Assembly (NCBI GenBank): GCA_014169315.1
Contig: AP022133.1
Coordinates: 992,001 to 1,056,000 of the forward strand
Source of the DNA: Enterobacter cloacae
Lineage (GTDB): Bacteria > Pseudomonadota > Gammaproteobacteria > Enterobacterales > Enterobacteriaceae
Direction: 5' to 3'
DNA: 64,000 nt
This document shows positions 42,260 to 52,832 of this stretch, in pieces. The stretch's first letter is position 1. Every line of letters starts with the position of its first letter. The position numbers and the translations under genes were made by a program. Under the pieces are notes generated by a model, which was not told where the DNA came from, did no database searches, and saw only the letters and a list, made by a program, of their open reading frames with translations.

Positions 42260-44188
42260 ATGAGTTATCAGGTGTTAGCCCGTAAATGGCGACCACAAAC
42301 CTTTGCTGACGTTGTCGGTCAGGAACATGTGCTGACGGCCCTGGCGAATGGCTTGTCGCTAGGTCGCATTCATCACGCCTATCTTTTCTCCGGCACTCGC
42401 GGCGTCGGTAAAACCTCTATTGCCCGTTTACTGGCAAAAGGTCTGAACTGCGAAACCGGGATCACCGCGACGCCGTGTGGCGTGTGTGATAACTGCCGTG
42501 AAATTGAGCAGGGCCGCTTTGTCGACCTGATCGAAATCGACGCCGCCTCACGCACCAAAGTTGAAGATACCCGCGATCTGCTGGACAACGTGCAGTATGC
42601 CCCGGCGCGTGGCCGCTTCAAGGTCTACCTGATCGATGAAGTACACATGCTGTCGCGCCACAGCTTCAACGCCCTGCTCAAAACGCTGGAAGAGCCGCCT
42701 GCACATGTGAAATTCCTGCTGGCGACTACCGATCCGCAAAAGCTACCGGTCACCATTCTGTCGCGCTGCCTGCAGTTCCATCTTAAGGCGCTGGACGTTG
42801 AACAGATCCGTGCTCAGCTTGAACATATTCTCGACGAAGAGAAAATTGCCCACGAACCGCGCGCTCTGCAACTGCTGGCACGTGCGGCAGACGGCAGCCT
42901 GCGTGATGCGTTAAGCCTTACCGATCAGGCGATAGCCAGCGGTGACGGCAAACTCTCGACCGATGCAGTCAGCGCTATGCTTGGCACGCTGGACGACGAT
43001 CAGGCGCTGTCCCTCATCGAAGCGATGATTGCCGCCAACGGTGAGCGTGTGATGTCGCTGGTTAACGCGGCAGGTGCCCGTGGTGTCGAATGGGAAGCGC
43101 TGCTGGTCGAGATGCTCAGCCTGCTGCACCGCGTGGCAATGCTGCAGCTTTCTCCGTCAGCCATCGGCGCAGATATGGCGGCCATCGAACAGCGGATGCG
43201 TGAACTTGCCCGCACCGTGCCGCCTGCTGACGTTCAGCTTTACTATCAGACGCTGCTGATTGGCCGCAAAGAGTTACCGTTCGCGCCAGACCGCCGCATG
43301 GGCGTCGAAATGACCCTGCTGCGCGCGCTGGCGTTCCATCCGCGGATGCCGCTGCCCGAACCGGAAGTACCACGGCACTCTTTTGCCCCTGCAGCACCCG
43401 CTACGGTGATGTCGCCTCAACAGGTGCTACCGCAGCCGACGCCACCACCGCCACAAAATGTGCCGCTGTCGGATGCCACCAGTTCGGTGCTTGCCGCGCG
43501 AAGCCAGTTACAACGTGCGCAGGGAGCAACCAAACCAAAAAAGAGTGAACCGGCAGCGCCAGGAAGAGCGCGGCCGGTAAATAACGCCGCGCTTGAACGA
43601 CTGGCCTCGGTAACGGAGCGTGTACAGTCGCGCCCGGCACCGTCCGCGCTTGAGCAAAAAGCCCCGGTGAAAGAAGAGGCTTACCGCTGGAAGGCGACCA
43701 CCATCATCGAAGAGGTGAAAGAAGAGGTCGCCACGCCGAAAGCGCTGAAAAAGGCGCTGGAGCATGAAAAAACGCCGGAGCTTGCAGCGAAGCTCGCTGA
43801 AGAGTCCATTGAGCGTGATGCCTGGGCCGCTGAGGTTAGCCAATTGCATCTGCCGAAGCTGGTGGAGCAGGTTGCGCTGAACGCCTGGAAAGAGCAGGAG
43901 GGCAACACGATTTGCCTGCACCTGCGTCCGGGCCAGCGGCATCTGAATTCCCCGGGCGCGCAAAAAGCGCTGGCTGAGGCACTCGCCACATTACAGGGTG
44001 CGCCGGTTGAATTGACTATCATTGAAGATGATAATCCGGCGGTGCGCACGCCACTGGAGTGGCGGCAGGCCATTTATGAAGAAAAACTCGCGCTCGCGCG
44101 TGAGTCGATTATTGCGGATAACAACATTCAGACTCTGCGTCGGTTCTTCGATGCCGATCTGGATGAAGAGAGTATTCGCCCCATTTGA
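42260..44188 (+). CDS. dnaX: DNA polymerase III subunits tau and gamma
   Basis: A 642-residue tau subunit (E. coli 643), core of the clamp loader. Walker A GTRGVGKTS near residue 45, the zinc cysteines in GLNCETG and PCGVCDNC, DEVHMLSRHSF Walker B, and SRC near 170 are seen. The C-terminal part binds polymerase core and DnaB. A programmed -1 frameshift (next entry) makes the shorter gamma, 429 residues. The start ATG at 42260 aligns with E. coli MSYQVLARKW. Operon with ybaB-recR. Confidence 0.97.
   Translation: MSYQVLARKWRPQTFADVVGQEHVLTALANGLSLGRIHHAYLFSGTRGVGKTSIARLLAKGLNCETGITATPCGVCDNCREIEQGRFVDLIEIDAASRTKVEDTRDLLDNVQYAPARGRFKVYLIDEVHMLSRHSFNALLKTLEEPPAHVKFLLATTDPQKLPVTILSRCLQFHLKALDVEQIRAQLEHILDEEKIAHEPRALQLLARAADGSLRDALSLTDQAIASGDGKLSTDAVSAMLGTLDDDQALSLIEAMIAANGERVMSLVNAAGARGVEWEALLVEMLSLLHRVAMLQLSPSAIGADMAAIEQRMRELARTVPPADVQLYYQTLLIGRKELPFAPDRRMGVEMTLLRALAFHPRMPLPEPEVPRHSFAPAAPATVMSPQQVLPQPTPPPPQNVPLSDATSSVLAARSQLQRAQGATKPKKSEPAAPGRARPVNNAALERLASVTERVQSRPAPSALEQKAPVKEEAYRWKATTIIEEVKEEVATPKALKKALEHEKTPELAAKLAEESIERDAWAAEVSQLHLPKLVEQVALNAWKEQEGNTICLHLRPGQRHLNSPGAQKALAEALATLQGAPVELTIIEDDNPAVRTPLEWRQAIYEEKLALARESIIADNNIQTLRRFFDADLDEESIRPI
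43521..43585 (+). promoter_or_regulatory. dnaX programmed -1 frameshift signal (gamma subunit)
   Basis: Slippery heptamer A-AAA-AAG at 43537-43543, upstream AGGGAG Shine-Dalgarno-like stimulator (43521-43526, ten bases before) and a downstream stem ACCGGC / GCCGGT. After a -1 slip the next codons are GAG and TGA (43546-43548), ending gamma at 429 residues. Same design as E. coli. Confidence 0.93.
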
Positions 44189-44226
44189 TCGTGAGTCTGA
44201 CTTACGGTTGTAATCATTAAACGTGA

Positions 44227-44573
<347 letters not shown>

Positions 44574-44574
<1 letters not shown>

Positions 44575-45179
44575 TGCAAACCAGTCCGCTGCTCACGCAG
44601 TTAATGGAAGCACTGCGCTGCCTGCCGGGCGTTGGCCCGAAGTCGGCGCAGCGCATGGCGTTTACGCTATTGCAGCGCGACCGCAGCGGCGGGATGCGCC
44701 TGGCGCAGGCTTTGACCCGCGCCATGTCAGAAATTGGTCACTGTGCGGATTGCCGTACTTTTACCGAGCAGGACGTGTGTGACATCTGCTCGAATCCGCG
44801 TCGTCAGGAAAATGGTCAGATTTGTGTGGTGGAGAGTCCGGCGGACATCTACGCCATTGAACAGACCGGGCAGTTTTCTGGCCGCTATTTCGTGCTGATG
44901 GGGCATCTCTCCCCGCTGGACGGTATCGGTCCGGACGATATCGGTCTTGACCGCCTTGAACAGCGTCTGGGATCGGAAACGATCAACGAGGTGATCCTCG
45001 CCACCAACCCGACGGTGGAAGGGGAGGCAACCGCCAACTACATTGCTGAGCTGTGCGCGGAGTCAGGCGTTGACGCCAGCCGTATCGCCCACGGCGTGCC
45101 GGTAGGGGGTGAGCTGGAGATGGTGGACGGTACCACGCTGTCGCACTCTCTGGCCGGACGCCACAAGATTACTTTCTGA
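44574..45179 (+). CDS. recR: RecR recombination mediator
   Basis: A 201-residue protein of the RecFOR pathway that loads RecA onto SSB-coated gaps. Helix-hairpin-helix near the N terminus ([16 protein letters not shown]), a four-cysteine zinc finger (HCADCRTF ... VCDICSN), and the Toprim domain ([17 protein letters not shown]). Same length as E. coli. Starts within the ybaB stop (ATGA type overlap of one base). Confidence 0.97.
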
Positions 45180-45208
45180 CCAAACGGAGGTTGCCCCGGT
45201 GACCTCCG

Positions 45209-45237
45209 CTTGAAAATTCACTCCTTTATCCCCATCT
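45209..45237 (+). promoter_or_regulatory. Sigma-32 heat-shock promoter of htpG
   Basis: CTTGAAA, 14 bases, CCCCATCT: the RpoH consensus (CTTGAAA-N11-16-CCCCATNT). About 53 bases before the htpG start. Confidence 0.9.
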
Positions 45238-45289
45238 CTCACTCAACGTTTTAAAACCCCATTAAATGGCATTGTTGAGGTCGACTTAG

Positions 45290-47164
45290 ATGAAAGGACA
45301 AGAAACCCGTGGTTTCCAGTCAGAAGTAAAACAGCTTCTGCACCTGATGATCCATTCCCTGTATTCCAATAAAGAAATCTTCCTGCGTGAGCTGATTTCC
45401 AACGCCTCGGATGCGGCGGACAAGCTGCGCTTCCGCGCGCTGTCTAATCCGGATCTGTACGAAGGCGACGGCGAACTGCGCGTGCGCGTCTCTTTTAATA
45501 AAGAGAACCGTACGCTGACCATCGCCGATAACGGCATTGGTATGAACCGCGACGAGGTGATCGACCACCTCGGGACTATCGCCAAATCCGGCACCAAAGC
45601 GTTCCTCGAATCTATGGGTTCTGACCAGGCGAAAGACAGCCAGCTGATTGGTCAGTTCGGCGTGGGCTTCTACTCGGCGTTCATCGTGGCAGACAAAGTC
45701 ACTGTGCGCACCCGTGCGGCAGGTGAAAGTGCGGAAAACGGCGTATTCTGGGAATCTCAGGGCGAAGGTGACTACACCGTTGCGGACATCACCAAAGCGG
45801 ATCGCGGTACTGAAATCACCCTCCATCTGCGCGAAGGCGAAGATGATTTCCTGAATGACTGGCGTGTACGCTCAATCATCAGCAAATACTCCGATCACAT
45901 TGCGCTGCCGGTTGAGATTGAAAAACAGGAAGAGAACGACGGTGAAACGGTTGTCTCCTGGGAGAAGATCAACAAGGCACAGGCGCTGTGGACGCGCAAC
46001 AAGTCTGAAATCAAAGACGACGAATACAACGAATTCTACAAGCACATCGCCCACGACTTTACCGACCCGCTGACCTGGAGCCACAACCGCGTGGAAGGTA
46101 AGCAGGAGTACACCAGCCTGCTGTACATCCCGGCACAGGCACCGTGGGATATGTGGAACCGCGATCACAAGCACGGTCTGAAGCTGTACGTGCAACGCGT
46201 GTTCATTATGGACGACGCTGAGCAGTTCATGCCGAACTATCTGCGTTTCACCCGTGGCCTCATCGACTCTAACGATCTGCCGCTGAACGTCTCCCGTGAA
46301 ATCCTGCAGGACAGCACCGTTACCCGCAACCTGCGTAACGCGCTGACCAAACGTACGCTGCAGATGCTGGAAAAACTGGCGAAAGACGACGCGGAAAAAT
46401 ACCAGACCTTCTGGAAACAGTTCGGCCTGGTGCTGAAAGAAGGCCCGGCGGAAGACTCGGCTAACGTTGAAGCTATCGCTAAGCTGCTGCGCTTTGCCTC
46501 CACGCACACTGACTCTTCCGAGCAAAATGTGTCGCTGGAAGCGTATATCTCCCGCATGAAAGACGGGCAGGAGAAAATCTACTACATCACCGCAGACAGC
46601 TACGCTGCGGCGAAGAGCAGCCCGCACCTGGAGCTGCTGCGTAAGAAAGGCATTGAAGTGCTGCTGCTTTCTGACCGCATCGACGAGTGGATGATGAACT
46701 ACCTGACCGAGTTCGACGGTAAAACCTTCCAGTCCGTTGCCAAAGCTGACGAGTCCATCGACAAGCTGGCGGATGACGTGGATGAAACCGCGAAAGAGGC
46801 CGAGAAGGCGCTGGAGCCGTTCGTTGAGCGCGTGAAAACCCTGCTGGGCGACCGCGTGAAAGAGGTGCGTTTCACCCACCGTCTGACCGACACCCCGGCG
46901 ATTGTGACCACTGACGCCGATGAAATGGGCACTCAAATGGCAAAACTGTTCGCGGCTGCGGGCCAGGCAATGCCAGAAGTGAAATACATCTTCGAGCTGA
47001 ACCCGGATCATCCGCTGGTGAAGCGTGCGGCAGATACCCAGGACGAAGCTCACTTCGCCGAGTGGGTTGAGCTGCTGCTGGATCAGTCCCTGCTGGCCGA
47101 GCGTGGCACGCTGGAAGATCCTAACCAGTTCATTAAGCGCGTGAATGCGCTGCTGTTGGCGTAA
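45290..47164 (+). CDS. htpG: HtpG, bacterial Hsp90 chaperone
   Basis: A 624-residue cytosolic ATP-dependent chaperone. GHKL ATP-binding motifs are in place: [11 protein letters not shown] (residues 37-47), DNGIGMN (about 80-86), [12 protein letters not shown] (about 122). Middle and C-terminal dimerisation domains follow. Length equals E. coli HtpG. Behind a clear heat-shock promoter; no joined downstream gene, as a REP-like element and adk with a 195-base gap follow. Confidence 0.98.
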   Translation: MKGQETRGFQSEVKQLLHLMIHSLYSNKEIFLRELISNASDAADKLRFRALSNPDLYEGDGELRVRVSFNKENRTLTIADNGIGMNRDEVIDHLGTIAKSGTKAFLESMGSDQAKDSQLIGQFGVGFYSAFIVADKVTVRTRAAGESAENGVFWESQGEGDYTVADITKADRGTEITLHLREGEDDFLNDWRVRSIISKYSDHIALPVEIEKQEENDGETVVSWEKINKAQALWTRNKSEIKDDEYNEFYKHIAHDFTDPLTWSHNRVEGKQEYTSLLYIPAQAPWDMWNRDHKHGLKLYVQRVFIMDDAEQFMPNYLRFTRGLIDSNDLPLNVSREILQDSTVTRNLRNALTKRTLQMLEKLAKDDAEKYQTFWKQFGLVLKEGPAEDSANVEAIAKLLRFASTHTDSSEQNVSLEAYISRMKDGQEKIYYITADSYAAAKSSPHLELLRKKGIEVLLLSDRIDEWMMNYLTEFDGKTFQSVAKADESIDKLADDVDETAKEAEKALEPFVERVKTLLGDRVKEVRFTHRLTDTPAIVTTDADEMGTQMAKLFAAAGQAMPEVKYIFELNPDHPLVKRAADTQDEAHFAEWVELLLDQSLLAERGTLEDPNQFIKRVNALLLA

Positions 47165-47187
47165 CTGACCACACCTCCCCTGGTCTT

Positions 47188-47230
47188 CTCCCTTTCTCTG
47201 TGGGAGAGGGCCGGGGTGAGGGCACCAGAC
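47188..47230. repeat. REP-like palindromic element
   Basis: TCCCTTTCTCTGTGGGAGAGGG followed by CCGGGGTGAGGGCACCAG, between htpG and adk; a diverged copy of the CCCTCTCCC family. Confidence 0.65.
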
Positions 47231-47326
47231 CGTACTCTCCCAAATTATCTCCCCCATTAACCGTTTCAGCCGTCCCGCCTTCCTTGAGCGATGCCCATTC
47301 TGGTGGTATTGTTTAGCGCTTTTTGA

Positions 47327-48004
<678 letters not shown>

Positions 48005-48126
48005 TTGCATCTTTCTCACCCGGGAACGGGTGAGAAAAATTCTCATCTCACCTATTACAGCAATGGGTTCCGTTTAGACGCATTTCCGCTACAATTGACA
48101 ACCATTCAAATGGTTAAGAGGCGTGA

Positions 48127-49089
48127 ATGAGTCAGGCGAAAACCGGCATCCTGCTTGTCAATCTGGGGACTCCAGAGGCACCCACTCCAACGGCAGTAAA
48201 ACGTTACCTGCGACAGTTTTTAAGCGACACGCGCGTCGTGGATACCCCGCGTTTGTTGTGGTGGCCGTTGCTGCGTGGCGTCATTCTGCCAATTCGTTCT
48301 CCGCGTGTGGCAAAGCTCTACCAGTCCGTCTGGATGGAAGAGGGATCGCCGCTTATGGTCTACAGCCGTCGCCAGGAAAAAGCGCTGGCCGCCCGTCTGA
48401 CGGATATGCCTGTGGTGCTCGGTATGAGCTACGGTAACCCTTCGCTGGAAAGCGCAGTAGACTCACTGCTCGCTCAGGGCGTTGACCACCTGGTGGTACT
48501 GTCGCTTTATCCGCAGTATTCCTGCTCTACGGTGGCTGCCGTCTGGGACGAACTGGCGCGCATTCTGGCGACCCGCCGTCGTATTCCAGGCGTCACCTTT
48601 ATTCGCGATTACGCCGATAACGAGCTGTATATCAAAGCGCTCGCCAGCAGCGCGCGCGCATCGTTTGAAAAACATGGCGAGCCGGATCTCCTGTTACTTT
48701 CGTATCACGGTATCCCGCAGCGCTTCGCCGATGAAGGGGATGATTACCCGCAGCGTTGCCGTGATACCACCCGCGAACTGGTTTCTGCGCTTGGGCTACC
48801 GCCAGAGAAGGTGATGATGACCTTCCAGTCGCGCTTTGGCCGCGAGCCGTGGCTTACGCCGTATACCGATGAAACCCTCAAAATGCTGGGTGAGAAGGGT
48901 GTGAAGCATATTCAGGTGATGTCTCCAGGTTTCTCGGCGGATTGTCTGGAAACGCTGGAGGAGATTGCTGTGCAGAATCGGGAAATTTTCCTTGAGGCTG
49001 GTGGAGCGAAGTATGAATACATTCCTGCACTTAACGACTCGCCTGAGCATATCGACATGATGGTGTCGCTGGTGATGAAAAGCCGCTGA
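48127..49089 (+). CDS. hemH: Ferrochelatase
   Basis: A 320-residue enzyme inserting ferrous iron into protoporphyrin IX, last step of heme synthesis. Active-site histidine in [11 protein letters not shown] (about residue 194), the family signature region [16 protein letters not shown] and the glutamate in [15 protein letters not shown] (about 264) are present. Same length as E. coli. Single gene between adk and gsk; ribosome site AAGAGGCG. Confidence 0.97.
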   Translation: MSQAKTGILLVNLGTPEAPTPTAVKRYLRQFLSDTRVVDTPRLLWWPLLRGVILPIRSPRVAKLYQSVWMEEGSPLMVYSRRQEKALAARLTDMPVVLGMSYGNPSLESAVDSLLAQGVDHLVVLSLYPQYSCSTVAAVWDELARILATRRRIPGVTFIRDYADNELYIKALASSARASFEKHGEPDLLLLSYHGIPQRFADEGDDYPQRCRDTTRELVSALGLPPEKVMMTFQSRFGREPWLTPYTDETLKMLGEKGVKHIQVMSPGFSADCLETLEEIAVQNREIFLEAGGAKYEYIPALNDSPEHIDMMVSLVMKSR

Positions 49090-49151
49090 TCGCGCTAAAG
49101 GCCGGGTTTGTGCTACCATTCCCGGCCCATAATCATTGCATAGTTCAGACC

Positions 49152-50456
49152 ATGAAATTTCCCGGTAAACGTAAATCCAAACACTACTTTCCTGTTAATG
49201 CCCGCGATCCGCTGCTGCAGCAAATTCAGCCGGAAAATGAAACCAGTGCCGCATGGGTGGTCGGTATAGATCAAACGCTGGTGGACATTGAAGCAAAAGT
49301 GGATGATGCGTTTGTCGCGCGTTACGGTCTGAGCGCCGGGCATTCTCTGGTCATTGAGGATGACGTTGCTGAAGCGTTGTACCAGGAGCTGGTGCGTGAA
49401 AACCTGATCACGCATCAGTTTGCCGGGGGTACCATCGGCAACACCATGCACAACTACTCCGTGCTGGCAGATGACCGTTCCGTCCTGCTTGGCGTGATGT
49501 GCCGTAATATCGAAATCGGTGGCTACGCCTACCGTTACCTCTGCAACACCTCCAGCCGTACCGACCTGAACTATTTACAAGGCGTCGACGGGCCAATCGG
49601 CCGCTGCTTTACGCTGATCAGCGATTCCGGTGAACGTACCTTTGCCATCAGCCCTGGTCACATGAACAAACTGCGTGCCGAGAGCATCCCGGAAGAGGTG
49701 ATCGCGGGTGCGTCGGCACTGGTGCTGACGTCCTACCTGGTACGCTGTAAGCCGGGTGAACCGATGCCGGAAGCGACCATGAAGGCAGTGGCATACGCGA
49801 AGAAATACAACGTACCGGTAGTATTGACGCTGGGTACCAAATTTGTGATTGCCGATAACCCTGAGTGGTGGCAAGCATTCCTGAAAGAACACGTCTCGAT
49901 TCTGGCGATGAACGAAGAAGAGGCTGAGGCGTTAACTGGTGAAAGCGATCCGCTGCTGGCGTCCGATAAAGCGCTGGACTGGGTGGATCTGGTGCTCTGC
50001 ACCGCCGGGCCAGTTGGGCTGTATATGGCGGGCTTCACCGAAGAAGAGAGCAAACGCAAAACTCAGCATCCGTTGTTGCCTGGTGCGATCGCCGAGTTCA
50101 ACCAGTACGAATTTAGCCGTGCCATGCGCCACAAAGACTGTACGAACCCGCTGCGTATTTACTCTCACATTGCGCCGTATATGGGTGGGCCAGAGAAAAT
50201 CATGAACACCAATGGCGCAGGCGACGGTGCGCTGGCGGCGTTGTTGCACGACATTACCGCTAATGCCTATCACAAAACCAACGTGCCGAATTCCAGCAAG
50301 CACAAATTCAGCTGGCTGACCTATTCGTCACTGGCACAGGTGTGTAAGTACGCTAACCGCGTGAGTTACCAGGTGCTGAACCAGCACTCCCCGCGCTTAA
50401 CGCGTGGCCTGCCGGAAAGGGAAGACAGTCTGGAAGAGGCGTACTGGGACAGGTAG
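49152..50456 (+). CDS. gsk: Inosine-guanosine kinase
   Basis: A 434-residue PfkB/ribokinase-type kinase phosphorylating inosine and guanosine (purine salvage). The catalytic NTNGAGDGALAALL motif (anion hole, base Asp) and VGIDQTLVDIEAKVDD are visible. Start at MKFPGKRKSK gives the E. coli length; the frame is open 14 codons upstream. It is followed directly by the five-copy terminator/palindrome array. Confidence 0.97.
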   Translation: MKFPGKRKSKHYFPVNARDPLLQQIQPENETSAAWVVGIDQTLVDIEAKVDDAFVARYGLSAGHSLVIEDDVAEALYQELVRENLITHQFAGGTIGNTMHNYSVLADDRSVLLGVMCRNIEIGGYAYRYLCNTSSRTDLNYLQGVDGPIGRCFTLISDSGERTFAISPGHMNKLRAESIPEEVIAGASALVLTSYLVRCKPGEPMPEATMKAVAYAKKYNVPVVLTLGTKFVIADNPEWWQAFLKEHVSILAMNEEEAEALTGESDPLLASDKALDWVDLVLCTAGPVGLYMAGFTEEESKRKTQHPLLPGAIAEFNQYEFSRAMRHKDCTNPLRIYSHIAPYMGGPEKIMNTNGAGDGALAALLHDITANAYHKTNVPNSSKHKFSWLTYSSLAQVCKYANRVSYQVLNQHSPRLTRGLPEREDSLEEAYWDR

Positions 50457-50918
50457 GTAAAAGCAAAACGGCAACACTGTTGCCGTTTTTAGTATTTGTT
50501 CCCTCTCCCTGTGGGAGAGGGCCAGGGTGAGGGCAGCAGGCCGCACAAGGTAAAAGCAAAACGGCAACACAGTTGCCGTTTTAGTGTTTGTTCCCTCTCC
50601 CTGTGGGAGAGGGCCAGGGTGAGGGCATCAGGCCGCACAAGGTAAAAGCAAAACGGCAACACAGTTGCCGTTTTTAGTATTTGTTCCCTCTCCCTGTGGG
50701 AGAGGGCCAGGGTGAGGGCATCAGGCCGCACAAGATAAAAGCAAAACGGCAACACAGTTGCCGTTTTTAGTATTTGTTCCCTCTCCCTGTGGGAGAGGGC
50801 CAGGGTGAGGGCATCAGGCCGCACAAGATAAAAGCAAAACGGCAACACAGTTGCCGTTTTTAGTATTTGTTCCCTCTCCCTGTGGGAGAGGGTCAGGGTG
50901 AGGGCAGCAGGCCGCAGA
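50456..50918. repeat. Five tandem copies of a 92-93 bp terminator plus REP-like cassette
   Basis: Units begin at 50456, 50549, 50641, 50734 and 50827. Each holds AAAACGGCAAC-AC(T/A)-GTTGCCGTTTTT (an intrinsic terminator, the first at 50465-50490), then TTCCCTCTCCCTGTGGGAGAGGG, CCAGGGTGAGGGC and (A/G)(T/C)CAGGCCGCACAA. Differences are few: T or A in the loop of unit 1, GTGTTTG in unit 2, GATAAAA instead of GGTAAAA in units 4 and 5, GGTCAGGG in unit 5. It fills the gsk-ybaL gap. The amtB terminator region is a single diverged copy. Confidence 0.93.
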
Positions 50919-50922
50919 AATC

Positions 50923-52599
50923 TTACCGCATCACCGCCTCTTCAACTGGCGGCTTCTCCAGCAGCGTCAGCATCGTATTCGCAATTTCCCGCTCGCCCAT
51001 CACTACCTGGTTAGCTCCGCGCTCGGTAATGTACTCCACTTCGTCGTCATAATGCGCCCGGGCGATAATCTCGATATGAGGGCACTTTGCGCGCGCTGAG
51101 GCCACAATCTCACCGGCTTCGTAGCCGTTCGGAATGGTCAGCAGCAGCCAGCGTGCGCACTCCAGGTGCGCCAGATGCATGGTTTCTTCATTGGCGGCAT
51201 TGCCCAGCACTGCCTGGATGTTGCGTTCGCGCAGTTCATCTACACGGGTGCGTGAGGTTTCAATCACCACCAGCGGAATACCCTGTGCCATCAGTTTCTC
51301 ACCCAGCAGACTACCCACGCGGCCAAAGCCGACCAGCAGCGCATGATTGCAGATATCCACCGGGATCTGTTTCTCTTCTTCTATCGCCTCTTCCAGCGTC
51401 TGCTCTTCAAGGGTTTCGGTTTTATCGAGGTATTTTTCCAGCAGCGCGAACAGCACCGGGTTCAGCATAATGGAGAGGATTGCCCCCGCCAGCACCAGAT
51501 TTTGCCCCGCCTGCGGCAGCAGGTTCAGCGCCATACCCAGACCGGCCAGAATAAAGGCGAATTCACCAATCTGTGCCAGGCTGGCGGCGATGGTCAGCGC
51601 CGTACGCGGCGAGTGACCAAACAGGCGCACCAGGAAGAAAGCCGCAACCGACTTGCCAAAGATGATGATCGCCAGCGTACCCAGCACGGCCAGCGGTTGT
51701 TGAATCAGGATCAGTGGGTCGAACAGCATCCCGACGGAGACAAAGAACAGTACAGCGAAAGCATCACGCAGCGGCAGGGTGTCGTGCGCGGCACGATGGC
51801 TCAGCTCGGATTCGTTCAGCACCATCCCGGCGAAGAACGCGCCAAGCGCAAAGGAGACATCAAACAGCTCGACGGCACCAAAGGCGATACCCAGCGCCAG
51901 GGCGAGCACGGAAAGGGTAAACAGTTCGCGGGAGCCGGTCGCTGCGCTGCGGGACATGATCCACGGTACAAGGCGACGCCCCACCAGCATCATAATGGCG
52001 ATAAAGGCCACAACCTTACCGATGGTGATGCTCATATCCAGCGCCAGTGAAGCGAAGCCGACGTTATCTTTTTCCATCATCCCGGCGACAGCTGGCAGTA
52101 AAACCAACGTCAGCACCATCACCAGGTCTTCGACAATCAGCCAGCCTATTGCGATTTGTCCGCGCTGGCTGTCTATCAGCTGCCTCTCTTCAAGCGCACG
52201 CAGCAACACCACGGTACTGGCGGTTGAAAGACACAGTCCAAAAACGATCCCGGTCATCAGTGACCAGCCCAGCACTGCCGAAAGCGCCATTCCCAGCAGC
52301 GTCGCCACCCCGATCTGGGCGATCGCTCCCGGTATGGCGATAGACTTTACCGCCATCAAATCCTTCAGTGAAAAATGCAGACCAACGCCGAACATCAGCA
52401 GGATCACGCCCAATTCCGCCAGCTCGGGAGCCAGTTTTGTATCCGCCACAAAACCTGGCGTAAATGGCCCTGCCAGCACACCCGCTAACAGATAGCCCAC
52501 GAGAGGAGAAATGCGCAGTTTATTGGCAATCATGCCGAGGATAAAAGCGAGCACAAGTCCACCAACAATGGTGGTGATAAGCGGTGTGGCGTGATGCAT
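50923..52599 (-). CDS. ybaL: YbaL, putative KefC/CPA2-family cation:proton antiporter
   Basis: A 558-residue membrane protein: an N-terminal Na+/H+-exchanger domain of about 12-13 helices (residues 1-390) and a C-terminal cytosolic TrkA-N (RCK) domain with the Rossmann motif LLVGFGRVGSLLGE (about 420). Related to KefC but without proven substrate. Length equals E. coli. The start follows AAGGAGAC; the frame is open for 13 more codons. Convergent with gsk. Confidence 0.92.
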   Translation of the reverse strand: MHHATPLITTIVGGLVLAFILGMIANKLRISPLVGYLLAGVLAGPFTPGFVADTKLAPELAELGVILLMFGVGLHFSLKDLMAVKSIAIPGAIAQIGVATLLGMALSAVLGWSLMTGIVFGLCLSTASTVVLLRALEERQLIDSQRGQIAIGWLIVEDLVMVLTLVLLPAVAGMMEKDNVGFASLALDMSITIGKVVAFIAIMMLVGRRLVPWIMSRSAATGSRELFTLSVLALALGIAFGAVELFDVSFALGAFFAGMVLNESELSHRAAHDTLPLRDAFAVLFFVSVGMLFDPLILIQQPLAVLGTLAIIIFGKSVAAFFLVRLFGHSPRTALTIAASLAQIGEFAFILAGLGMALNLLPQAGQNLVLAGAILSIMLNPVLFALLEKYLDKTETLEEQTLEEAIEEEKQIPVDICNHALLVGFGRVGSLLGEKLMAQGIPLVVIETSRTRVDELRERNIQAVLGNAANEETMHLAHLECARWLLLTIPNGYEAGEIVASARAKCPHIEIIARAHYDDEVEYITERGANQVVMGEREIANTMLTLLEKPPVEEAVMR

Positions 52600-52800
52600 T
52601 CCGTCTCCTTTTCGTAGTGGGTGTTCCATTTTGGGCAAAAAAATCCAAATACCGGGTAATAGTTTATGACAATTTTTACGCTTATGTTTATGAATAATTG
52701 TTGAAGTTTGAATAAAACAGCAACATGCGTGAAAAAAAGGAAGGTTGTGACAAATTAAGAGAGGGATGAAGAGGAAACCCTTATGGGATAAGGGGATCAG

Positions 52801-52824
52801 GTCGCTAAAGTTAAACTTTAGCGA
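52801..52824. terminator. Perfect hairpin after fsr
   Basis: GTCGCTAAAG-TTAA-ACTTTAGCGAC inverted repeat 9 bases past the fsr stop (minus strand). There is no T run, so it may stabilise the mRNA end rather than terminate. Confidence 0.5.
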
Positions 52825-52832
52825 CCATCAAA

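Noticed and set aside
48012..48040. Hairpin after adk as an intrinsic terminator
   Set aside because: The stem CTCACCC/GGGTGAG is good but is followed by A-rich sequence, not a T run; left out as a called terminator.
50489..50848. A 119-codon minus-strand frame with a repeated peptide (LTLALSHREREQ)
   Set aside because: It is only the translation of the tandem terminator/REP-like array; no ribosome site, and the repeat period (93) being a multiple of three makes the frame stay open by chance.
50456..50918. CRISPR array
   Set aside because: The repeats are contiguous 92-93 bp units without variable spacers, and no cas gene is near.
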